In this document: one piece after another, positions 1 to 5,380 of the stretch | How the letters are laid out: each line of letters begins with the position of its first letter | Numbering within the stretch: the first letter of the stretch is position 1 | Source of the DNA: Atopobiaceae bacterium UBA7016 | GTDB taxonomy: Bacteria > Actinomycetota > Coriobacteriia > Coriobacteriales > Atopobiaceae | Direction: 5' to 3' | Assembly: GCA_002449555.1 (NCBI GenBank) | Contig: DJXA01000140.1 | Span: 820-10,479, forward strand | Length of the DNA stretch: 9,660 bases | The notes under the pieces: generated by a model | Databases searched by the model: none | What the model was told of the DNA's origin: nothing | The model's input: only the letters and a program-made list of their open reading frames with translations | Made by a program: the position numbers and the translations under genes

Positions 1-30
1 GATACTCCCCCATCCGCAGGCGCGTAAGCC

Positions 31-762
31 TTACAGCATCAGGCCTTCGAACGTGTAGCGGCCGGGCTCCTGAGCAGCGAGGCGCTTAGCCGCAGCGACG
101 GCGCCATTGACGAAGATCTGGCGGCTTGCCGCGCGGTGCGTCAGGCAAACCTCCTCGTCGGTACCAAAGAAGTGCACCTCGTGCGTGCCGGCAACCGTAC
201 CGCCGCGCAGCGCGTGCATGCCAATCTCGCGAGCCGGGCGCGCGCCCACCATGCCATCGCGGCCGTTCACCACGTCGCACGCACCGTCGGGGTCGACGGC
301 AGAGAGCAGCAGCTTGGCAGTGCCGCTGGGCGCGTCCACCTTCTGGTTGTGGTGCGTCTCGACGATCTCCACGTCAAAGCCCTCGAGCACCTGGGCAGCC
401 TCGGCCACCAGGCGACGCAGCACGGCCACACCCAGCGAGTAATTGGCGCTCCACATGACGGGCATGGTCTGCGAGAGCTCGTCCAGCACGGCCTGGTCGG
501 ACGCATCAAGGCCCGTGGTGCCGCTCACCAGCGCGGCGGGGTTACGACGCAGGTACGCGGCCAGGTGCGGCAGCATCTCGCGATTGGTGAAGTCAATCAC
601 CAGGTCGGCGGCGGGAACGGCGTCGCCCGCGTCAAGAGCGTCCACGTCCTCGATACCCACCTGGCCCACCAGCTCGAAGGCCTCGTCGGCCTCGACGGAC
701 GCGCGTACGAGCGCGCCCATGCGACCGTTGCCGCAGACCAGTGTACGAATCGCGTTAGCCAA
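31..762 (-). CDS. dapB: 4-hydroxy-tetrahydrodipicolinate reductase (DapB)
   Basis: DapB reduces the dipicolinate precursor made by DapA, using NAD(P)H, in the cytoplasmic diaminopimelate/lysine pathway. The 243-residue protein has the family landmarks in order. They are a Rossmann nucleotide-binding turn (CGNGRMG, residues 10-16), DLVIDF (53-58), SGTTG (80-84), the catalytic ETHHNQK block with H137, H138 and K141, DAPSGTA (143-149) and the terminal GRYTFEGLML. Length is near the family norm of about 240-270. The start is TTG at 762. No ATG precedes the nucleotide-binding turn, and an AAGGGGG stretch about 9 nt upstream can serve as SD. The TTG lies inside the dapA 3' end (8-nt overlap), so the two genes should be translationally coupled and share the lysine riboswitch upstream of dapA. 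One oddity is a Cys where the first Gly of the usual GxxGRMG turn is expected. Identity is firm; the start is fairly firm. Confidence 0.97.
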   Translation of the reverse strand: MANAIRTLVCGNGRMGALVRASVEADEAFELVGQVGIEDVDALDAGDAVPAADLVIDFTNREMLPHLAAYLRRNPAALVSGTTGLDASDQAVLDELSQTMPVMWSANYSLGVAVLRRLVAEAAQVLEGFDVEIVETHHNQKVDAPSGTAKLLLSAVDPDGACDVVNGRDGMVGARPAREIGMHALRGGTVAGTHEVHFFGTDEEVCLTHRAASRQIFVNGAVAAAKRLAAQEPGRYTFEGLML

Positions 763-1645
763 GGAGACCAGCCCCCTTCAGTGCGGCCTCGACGCGCGCC
801 TCGTTTGCCGGGTCCATCGGCCAGAGCGGCTGACGGTACACGGGGCTGATGAGGCCCATCTTGGCGAGGGCGGCCTTCACGGGAATGGGGTTGACCTCGC
901 AGAAAAGCGAGTGGATGAGCTCAAGGTTGTCGATCTGCGTCTTGCGAGCGCGCTCGACGTTGCCCGCGACCCAGTCGGCGCAGAGGTCATGCACGGTCTG
1001 CGGCGCGACGTTGGCCCACACGCTGATGACGCCCGAGCCGCCGAGCGACATGAGCGGCACGATGATGTCATCGTTGCCCGAGAACATCTTGAAGTCGCTG
1101 CCCAGGTACTGCGCAGCCATGGTGGCGTAGCTGATGGAGCCCGAGGCCTCCTTGATGGCCCACGCATTGGGATGCTCGCGCAGGCGGGCGAGGTTGCGCT
1201 CGCTGATGGAACAGCCCGTCCGGCCAGGGATGTTATACAGGATGCAGGGCACGCTCACCTGGTCCATGACCGTGGTGAAGTGGCGATAGATGCCCTCCTC
1301 GTTGGACTTGTTGTAGTACGGCGTGATGAGGAGCAGACCGTCGATGCCACGCTCAACGAGGCCGAGCGACTTGTTCATGGACTCAGCTGTGGAGTTGGAG
1401 CCCGAGCCGCCGATGACGGGGATACGGCCGGCCACGTGGTCGATGACGAACTTGGCAACCTCGAAGTCCTCGCGGTCGGTCATCGTGGAGCTCTCGCCCG
1501 TGGTGCCCAAGACGAGGATGGCGTCGGTGCCGTTCTCCAGGTGGAAGTTGACGAGGCGGTCAAGCGCCTCCCAGTCAACGGACTTGTCCTCCTTGAACGG
1601 GGTGACGAGGGCGACGATTGAGCCGGTGAGGTTGGTCATATCCAT
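755..1645 (-). CDS. dapA: 4-hydroxy-tetrahydrodipicolinate synthase (DapA)
   Basis: DapA condenses pyruvate with aspartate semialdehyde, the first committed step toward diaminopimelate and lysine. The 296-residue TIM-barrel protein is full length. It shows GTTGE (47-51), the TPYYNK segment (108-113), catalytic Tyr137 in LYNIPGRTG with Arg142, and the Schiff-base Lys165 in AIKEASGS. The ATG at 1645 is preceded by AAGGAG with a 6-nt spacer. Upstream lies a leader of about 340 nt holding a lysine riboswitch and a small ORF, so expression should fall when lysine is abundant. dapB overlaps its last 8 nt. Assignment to DapA rather than another member of the lyase family (NanA, KDG aldolase) is supported by the adjacent dapB and the L box. 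Confidence 0.97.
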   Translation of the reverse strand: MDMTNLTGSIVALVTPFKEDKSVDWEALDRLVNFHLENGTDAILVLGTTGESSTMTDREDFEVAKFVIDHVAGRIPVIGGSGSNSTAESMNKSLGLVERGIDGLLLITPYYNKSNEEGIYRHFTTVMDQVSVPCILYNIPGRTGCSISERNLARLREHPNAWAIKEASGSISYATMAAQYLGSDFKMFSGNDDIIVPLMSLGGSGVISVWANVAPQTVHDLCADWVAGNVERARKTQIDNLELIHSLFCEVNPIPVKAALAKMGLISPVYRQPLWPMDPANEARVEAALKGAGLLG

Positions 1646-1684
1646 GAGGTTCTCCTTCTTGAACAGGGATTTGTTTGGGAAGCG

Positions 1685-1765
1685 CTATACGAAACGACGT
1701 CCAAGGGGCTTCAATCCTTGGGCGAGCGGCAAAGAACCGTCATGTATGTGCCACGTGTTTCCCAT
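1685..1765 (-). CDS. putative 26-residue leader peptide between lysine riboswitch and dapA
   Basis: A short ORF starts with ATG at 1765 and ends with TAG at 1687-1685, 39 nt before the dapA start. It is preceded by AAGGAGG with a 9-nt spacer, the strongest SD in the leader. The peptide begins MGNTWHIHDG and ends GLKPLGRRFV. It has only one Lys, so it does not look like a classical lysine attenuator peptide. Another ATG at 1772, just 2 nt after the SD, would give a 10-residue peptide in another frame ending at 1740. Coding status is inferred from the SD and position only; no family is recognised. The SD can pair with the 3' end of the riboswitch, which hints that translation of this ORF is part of the switch. 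It could also be a chance ORF. Confidence 0.45.
   Translation of the reverse strand: MGNTWHIHDGSLPLAQGLKPLGRRFV
1701..1721 (-). other. small hairpin inside the dapA leader ORF
   Basis: CCAAGG and CCTTGG form a 6-bp stem around a 9-nt loop. On the minus strand the stem is followed by ACGTCGTTTCG, a poor T-tract, so it is a weak candidate for a lysine-dependent terminator at best. A ribosome translating the 26-codon leader ORF would cover it. Confidence 0.3.
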
Positions 1766-1768
1766 GAT

Positions 1769-1830
1769 CCATCCCCTCCTTCTTGCCGGCTTGCGATGCG
1801 CCAGCCTCCGCCAAATGCGCGAGGGGATAG
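1769..1830 (-). promoter_or_regulatory. candidate expression platform: riboswitch 3' strand pairs with leader-ORF SD
   Basis: Minus-strand CTATCCCCTC (1830-1821) contains the 3' strand of riboswitch stem P1. It is complementary over 10 positions (one G-U) to GAGGGGATGG (1778-1769), which covers the SD and first ATG of the leader ORF. The pairing competes with P1 for the same bases, as expected of a riboswitch expression platform. A small stem GCTGGC/GCCGGC lies in the intervening loop. The pairing is seen in the sequence; its regulatory role is inferred. Confidence 0.5.
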
Positions 1831-1982
1831 CGCTCCCGCAGGCAGTCCTGCAGACAGTCCTGAGGGTGTTCCCCACAGGCCCACCCCGTGGCTGCGCCCA
1901 GACACGAAGTTCGGCGGATTAGGCCTCCCGCGAGGTCAGTGCCTGCCGGCTCGCTCGCGCTCATCCTTTCCGCGCCTCTATC
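1826..1982 (-). ncRNA. lysine riboswitch (L box) upstream of dapA
   Basis: The minus strand carries the marks of the lysine riboswitch aptamer. They are the P1 5' strand running into the conserved core (GATAGAGGCGCG, 1982-1971), the core GCCGAA (1915-1910), ACTGTC (1858-1853), a P5 hairpin GCAGG-ACTG-CCTGC (1851-1838), and the closing GGGAGCGCTATC (1837-1826) whose CTATC pairs with GATAG as P1. These match the Bacillus lysC-type L box order (GATAGAGGTGCG ... GCCGAAG ... CTGTC ... GGAGGGCTATC). The internal loop motif of P2 is less typical, and I could not fold the full five-helix junction by eye. It stands directly upstream of dapA-dapB, the expected target. Lysine binding should stabilise P1 and lower dap expression. 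Confidence 0.88.
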
Positions 1983-1992
1983 ACTGATGCAA

Positions 1993-2014
1993 CCATACCG
2001 CGCGCGCGATACGG
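1993..2014. repeat. CG-rich imperfect palindrome upstream of the lysine riboswitch
   Basis: A 22-bp dyad reads CCATAC, then (CG)5, then ATACGG. Each arm pairs with the other apart from two A-C/G-T type positions. It lies 11 nt before the riboswitch and overlaps the only TATA-like hexamer there (minus TATGGT, 1997-1992), for which I see no good -35. It could be an operator at the dapA promoter, or a chance alternating purine-pyrimidine tract. Confidence 0.35.
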
Positions 2015-2061
2015 GTGGTTGAGGTGGTTACACGATGGAAGCAATGGTGAGGGTGCATCCG

Positions 2062-2215
2062 GCGGAGCTTCCGCTTGATGCGACCAAACCGGGGCCCCGC
2101 ACTGTCTCTTCCAGCGGAATTTCCGCCCAATGCGACCGAACTGGGGCCTGTACCGTCTTTTTGAGCGGGGATCCCGCCCGATGCGACCGAACTCAGCCTT
2201 TCAACGTCGCATTGA
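2062..2215. repeat. three-unit 51-52-bp tandem repeat with conserved palindromes
   Basis: Units start at 2062, 2114 and 2165. Each opens with a 13-nt palindrome (GCGGAGCTTCCGC, GCGGAATTTCCGC, GCGGGGATCCCGC), followed by a 3-nt variable stretch and ATGCGACC(A/G)AAC. Units 1 and 2 also share GGGGCC and a GTCT-rich end; unit 3 diverges after the core. Differences between units 1 and 2 are mostly transitions, and the fifth base pair of the palindrome changes A-T to G-C in a compensatory way. Unit 3 ends with GTCGCAT, inverted with respect to its own ATGCGAC. The array fills the gap between the DUF3237 gene and the dapA leader. I see no convincing ORF in it. Function is unknown. Confidence 0.75.
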
Positions 2216-2227
2216 GCTCGCTTTGCC

Positions 2228-2659
2228 TTACGCCTCGTCGTGGTCGAGGTCAAAGATCTTAATGCAGACGCCACCCGGCGCGGGATGCCCCTCGGCACGG
2301 AAGTGAGCGCCGTGGAAATACGACGCCAGCGTAGGGCTGTCCGTCATGAACGTTGGCGTGGCGTGGAAGGGCGACGGGTTGCTCCCCCGCTCGAAGTAGG
2401 CGTTGTTCTCAACGTACAGGTGACAGGGAGCGCCGTCACGGTCCACGCCCTCGATGACGTAGCGAGCGCACATGTGGCGCACACCCGCCGCGTCAGTTAC
2501 CTGCACATCCACGCCACCAGGGCGAACCGTACCCGTGATAATGCCTGTAGCCTCACCTGCGAAGGGCAGGATGGTGACCTTCCCGTTGCTCGTAGCAAAC
2601 GAGGTGCAGTCCTCGCGACGGATCGTGACGGCAATCTCAAGAACGGGCGCAGCTGACAT
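2228..2659 (-). CDS. DUF3237 (UPF0311)-family protein
   Basis: A 143-residue soluble protein with no signal peptide or membrane segment. The order TGTVRPGGVDVQV (42-54), ARYVIEG (65-71), DGAPCHLYVEN (75-85), then PFHATPTFMTDSP (97-109) fits my memory of the DUF3237 family, whose function is not established. Length is normal for the family. ATG at 2659 has AAGGAG with a 6-nt spacer, so the start is well supported. It is separated from the hydrolase gene upstream by a 176-bp gap that includes a 71-bp dyad, and from the dapA leader downstream by a tandem repeat. It may be its own transcription unit. Nothing nearby indicates a substrate. The family call comes from motif resemblance, not a search. 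Confidence 0.75.
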   Translation of the reverse strand: MSAAPVLEIAVTIRREDCTSFATSNGKVTILPFAGEATGIITGTVRPGGVDVQVTDAAGVRHMCARYVIEGVDRDGAPCHLYVENNAYFERGSNPSPFHATPTFMTDSPTLASYFHGAHFRAEGHPAPGGVCIKIFDLDHDEA

Positions 2660-2701
2660 GGCGGTCTCCTTACGCAGGTAATCGGACGTGGATCCTTGAC
2701 A

Positions 2702-2772
2702 GAAGTGTACATTCTGGAGCGACTATTCGGGCTCTTCCAAAGGCCGAATAACCGAGCCAGCATGCACACTTC
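2702..2772 (-). repeat. 71-bp dyad able to form one long hairpin before the DUF3237 gene
   Basis: All stems share one centre at 2737 with no bulges. GAAGTGTACAT (2702-2712) faces ATGCACACTTC (2762-2772), CTGG (2714-2717) faces CCAG (2757-2760), and TATTCGG (2724-2730) faces CCGAATA (2744-2750). By hand I count 25 Watson-Crick pairs of 35. Four further positions become G-U wobbles only when the minus strand is read as RNA, which points to a minus-strand RNA structure. It lies 42 nt upstream of the DUF3237 start. It could be a leader element, the 3' structure of the operon upstream, or a small palindromic mobile repeat. No T-tract follows, so it is a poor intrinsic terminator. Confidence 0.7.
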
Positions 2773-2835
2773 CCTCCCCGGCAGACCCACAGCGCGGCCA
2801 GGGGCTACGCAAAACCGCAGGGAACGGGCCACAGC

Positions 2836-3762
2836 CTACAGGCTCCCCGCCAGCGCAACGATGGCGTCCGCCGTCTGCCCCTGTTGCTCTTCGCGCGAGA
2901 TGGTTGCCGTACCGTCACCCCGTTGCTCGCCATAGTTGCCGAAGTGCGCATGGTTTCCGCCCTCGATGGCCAGCTCCTCAGAGCCAGCGGGGAGGTTTCC
3001 TCGCGCCTCCTCATATGCCGCGCGGTTAAGCACGCCGTCAGCGCTGCCCGTAATCGTAAGCACGCGAAGGTCGCTCGACGAGACGTCCGATGCCGAGTAC
3101 GCCGCAAGCAGCACGAGCGCATCGGCAGCATCCGGATTCCCCGCGAGGTACTCACTCGCCGCCACGCCGCCCAGCGAGTGACCGGCTAAGACCCAGTGCT
3201 CGATATCGGGGAACTGTTCCGCCGCATCACGCGCCGCCGATATGTCAAACAGTGCGAAGTTGAGCGACGGACGAACGAGCACGCACAGCACTCCCCGCTC
3301 CGCACAGCGCATCAGCAACGGCGCATAGGCCTCTGCCTGCACCTTCGCGCCGGGATAGAACACCAGACCCACCGTCGCGTCTCGAGGAACAAAAGCCAAG
3401 TCACCCGTCGAAAGCGTCTGCACTTCCACGTCGTCGGTCGAGGCTATCGCCTCAAGGGCTGTGGCATCAGCGTGATAGTAGTCACTGAAGTAAAGCGCTC
3501 CCCCGCCCACGACGAGGCTCAACACCAGCGCAACGGGGACCACAAGACGGAACCGTAGCTTGCGCGTCTTGTGGTGGAAGACAAGCATGCCCAGAAGCGC
3601 CCCAAGGCCGCCACCCAAAAGGGCAATCGCCAGAAGGGTGCGTTCAGGGATGCGTCGCAGCCCGCGCTGTGCGCGGCGTTTGTCCGCCCCATACATGACA
3701 AACGCCGCCACGTTAACAAACGCGAGGTAGATGCCTATCGCTATGGTCTCGACGCTCACCAC
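2836..3762 (-). CDS. membrane protein: DUF1294 domain fused to alpha/beta hydrolase
   Basis: 308 residues in two parts. Residues 1-75 look like DUF1294: a membrane segment (6-23), YGADKRRAQ (24-32), RIPE (37-40), a Gly-rich hydrophobic stretch (43-62) and FHHKTRKLRFR (62-72). A further membrane segment (73-92) leads to an alpha/beta hydrolase domain (about 110-308). This has FYPGAKVQAEAYAPLL (135-150), the nucleophile elbow GHSLGG with Ser196, an acid candidate Asp242 in GSADGVLN, and a His candidate (271 or 273) in GGNHAHFGNYGEQ. The hydrolase part probably lies outside the membrane. The substrate is unknown; an esterase-type role is a family-level guess. The start is GTG at 3762, with a second GTG next to it; AGAGGG precedes both. 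Only 14 bp separate it from the GH13 gene upstream, so it is probably the last gene of the maltodextrin operon. Confidence 0.85.
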   Translation of the reverse strand: MVSVETIAIGIYLAFVNVAAFVMYGADKRRAQRGLRRIPERTLLAIALLGGGLGALLGMLVFHHKTRKLRFRLVVPVALVLSLVVGGGALYFSDYYHADATALEAIASTDDVEVQTLSTGDLAFVPRDATVGLVFYPGAKVQAEAYAPLLMRCAERGVLCVLVRPSLNFALFDISAARDAAEQFPDIEHWVLAGHSLGGVAASEYLAGNPDAADALVLLAAYSASDVSSSDLRVLTITGSADGVLNRAAYEEARGNLPAGSEELAIEGGNHAHFGNYGEQRGDGTATISREEQQGQTADAIVALAGSL

Positions 3763-3776
3763 AACACCCTCTTACA

Positions 3777-5330
3777 TCACACGCTGGCAAGCACGGCAAA
3801 GCTCTGGCCGGGCATCGTCAGACACCCTTCTTCGACAGACGGCTGTCCAATCTGGTACACCAGTCGCCTCCCACGGAGGAGTTCGCCCTCGTAGCGCTTC
3901 TCCGCAGATGAGGGGTTAACCGCCAAGAGCAACTCTCCCCTGCCGTACACAAACGGTGCCGTGGTCTCGTCCTCATCGATCACCACAAACGGCGCGTCGG
4001 CCTGCAGGTCTTCGTACGCATGACGCAACGCGACCAACCTGCGGACCTCCGAGAGCACGGAGCCTTCATCAGCGAGCTGCTCCTCAACGCACGGCGCATC
4101 CTGCGACGGATCTACAGGCAGATACAGCTGCTCAGGCGCCGCGTTGGAAAAGCCCATGTTCTCATCGCGGCTCCACTGCATAGGCGAGCGGCTGCCCGTC
4201 CTCTGATAGCCGCCCTCCTTGGTGCGCAGGTCAAGGTAGCGCATCCCAATCTCGTCCCCGTAGTAGATGAAGGGCACGCCGGGCATGGTGAGGATGAAGG
4301 CATAGGCGAGCTTGAGCTCTGTTGCTGAGAGCGTCCGGGCGGGACGCGGCGTGTCATGGTTGCAGGTGATGAAGCTGATGTAGCCATGCTCCCGCGAACG
4401 CTCGTATTTGGGCAGGTAGTCCTGCAGGAAGCGCCGGATGTCGCCGTCTGCGTCGCACCGGAAGTAGCTGTGGTCCCCTCCTTCGGTCTCATAGTCGCGC
4501 AGCAAGGTGTTGTAACCATTGCGCTGGTGGTCCAGATAGAAGTCCATGTGAAAGCCCGCCTGGCAGAGGGCCTGGTCTGGGTTGGACCACTCGCTGACCA
4601 ACGCCGCATCGGGGTAGTCGCAATCCATCATCTCGCGAATCTCTCGCCAGATGGCAGACGTGGCGCTCTTATGTTCGTCGTCGTTCTTCACCAGCGAGTC
4701 GGCCATGTCCACACGGAAACCGTCGCATCCCGCGTCCAGCCAGAAGCGCATGACGTCCTTGATGGCCTCGATGGTTGCGCGCGCTTCAGGCGAGTCCGTT
4801 GCGCTCATCCAGTGCTTATGGGGATTCAGCCAGCCGTAGTTAAGCGCAGGCTGCGAAGCAAAGAAGTTGAGCATGTACGCACCAGACCGCTCCGTCATGC
4901 CAGCAATGTACGGACGCCCCTCCATACCCCAAAGCGCCTCGTCAGTCCAGATGTAGCGGGCTGAGTACTCGTTGGGGTCCGCCTTGGCTGACTCCTTGAA
5001 CCACGGATGCTGGTCAGAAGTGTGACCCGGCACGAGATCAAGCAGCACGTGAATACCACGGTCATGGGCTTCCTCGAAGAGCTGAATCAGATTGTCGTTC
5101 GTCCCGTACCTCGGCGCAACTTGCTTGTAGTCCCGCACGTCGTAGCCCGCGTCCATGAACGGCGAGTCAAAGCAGGGGTTGATCCACAGCGCGTTGCATC
5201 CCAGCTGAGAGACGTAGTCGAGGCGCTGAATGATTCCTTGCAAATCCCCAATGCCGTCATCGTTCGAGTCTTGGAACGACTGCGGATAAATCTCGTAGAA
5301 CACTGCGTCCTTGAGCCATGCAGGTCCCAT
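3777..5330 (-). CDS. GH13 alpha-amylase/alpha-glucosidase family enzyme, cytoplasmic
   Basis: A glycoside hydrolase family 13 enzyme of 517 residues without a signal peptide, probably acting on imported maltodextrins. The (beta/alpha)8 barrel opens with AVFYEIYPQSF and a DSNDDGIGD metal-site-like motif. Numbered from M1 at 5330, region I is DLVPGH (98-103), the nucleophile is Asp208 in GFRVDMADS, the acid/base is Glu247 in VSEWSNP, and the transition-state Asp326 is in CNHDTP. YYGDEIGMRY follows, and a C-terminal beta domain ends the protein. Region I has Gly where most members have Asn before the His. I chose ATG 5330 because AAGGAG lies 5 nt before it. ATG 5333 is also possible. A GTG at 5384 in frame overlaps the previous stop but has no SD, and its coding would run through a strong hairpin. 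Exact specificity (oligo-1,6-glucosidase, maltodextrin glucosidase, amylase) is not determined. Confidence 0.93.
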   Translation of the reverse strand: MGPAWLKDAVFYEIYPQSFQDSNDDGIGDLQGIIQRLDYVSQLGCNALWINPCFDSPFMDAGYDVRDYKQVAPRYGTNDNLIQLFEEAHDRGIHVLLDLVPGHTSDQHPWFKESAKADPNEYSARYIWTDEALWGMEGRPYIAGMTERSGAYMLNFFASQPALNYGWLNPHKHWMSATDSPEARATIEAIKDVMRFWLDAGCDGFRVDMADSLVKNDDEHKSATSAIWREIREMMDCDYPDAALVSEWSNPDQALCQAGFHMDFYLDHQRNGYNTLLRDYETEGGDHSYFRCDADGDIRRFLQDYLPKYERSREHGYISFITCNHDTPRPARTLSATELKLAYAFILTMPGVPFIYYGDEIGMRYLDLRTKEGGYQRTGSRSPMQWSRDENMGFSNAAPEQLYLPVDPSQDAPCVEEQLADEGSVLSEVRRLVALRHAYEDLQADAPFVVIDEDETTAPFVYGRGELLLAVNPSSAEKRYEGELLRGRRLVYQIGQPSVEEGCLTMPGQSFAVLASV

Positions 5331-5346
5331 CATCGCTCCTTCCCCA

Positions 5347-5380
5347 TCTGGGACAAAGGGAGTATCCCCCTTGCCCCAGA
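5347..5380 (-). other. intercistronic hairpin between two GH13 genes
   Basis: On the minus strand TCTGGGGCAAGGGGG, a four-base loop ATAC, and TCCCTTTGTCCCAGA form an uninterrupted 15-bp stem with three G-U pairs. It begins directly after the stop codon of the upstream amylase gene and ends 16 nt before the start of the downstream gene, just ahead of the SD. There is no T-tract after it. The likely role is mRNA stabilisation or processing, or damping of downstream expression. The G-U positions are A-C mismatches on the other strand, so the structure fits RNA of the operon. Confidence 0.8.

Noticed and set aside
1..11. GATACTCCC shared between the window start and the GH13 intercistronic hairpin
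   Set aside because: A 9-base match with no surrounding similarity; near dapB it more likely holds the SD (GGGGGAG on the minus strand) of the next gene beyond the window.
443..1621. Long plus-strand ORF of 392 codons opposite dapA and dapB
   Set aside because: It lies antisense to two clear enzymes, and its composition is the usual shadow of high-GC coding sequence. No domain is recognisable.
2062..2215. CRISPR-like array
   Set aside because: The units are directly adjacent with variable tails rather than identical repeats separated by unique spacers, and no cas genes are present.
1981..2298. Minus-strand ORF of 105 codons across the tandem repeats
   Set aside because: Its repeated peptide follows from the DNA repeats. 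It overlaps the end of the DUF3237 gene and has no convincing SD.
2773..2835. Possible terminator after the hydrolase gene (CCGTTCCCTGCGG followed by TTTT on the minus strand)
   Set aside because: The stem is only about 3 bp and the T-run is short, too weak to call.
2497..2935. Similar peptides (with LFGL and PN) on both strands around 2737, hinting at paired genes
   Set aside because: The likeness comes from the 71-bp dyad reading nearly the same on both strands. The ORFs otherwise overlap real genes.
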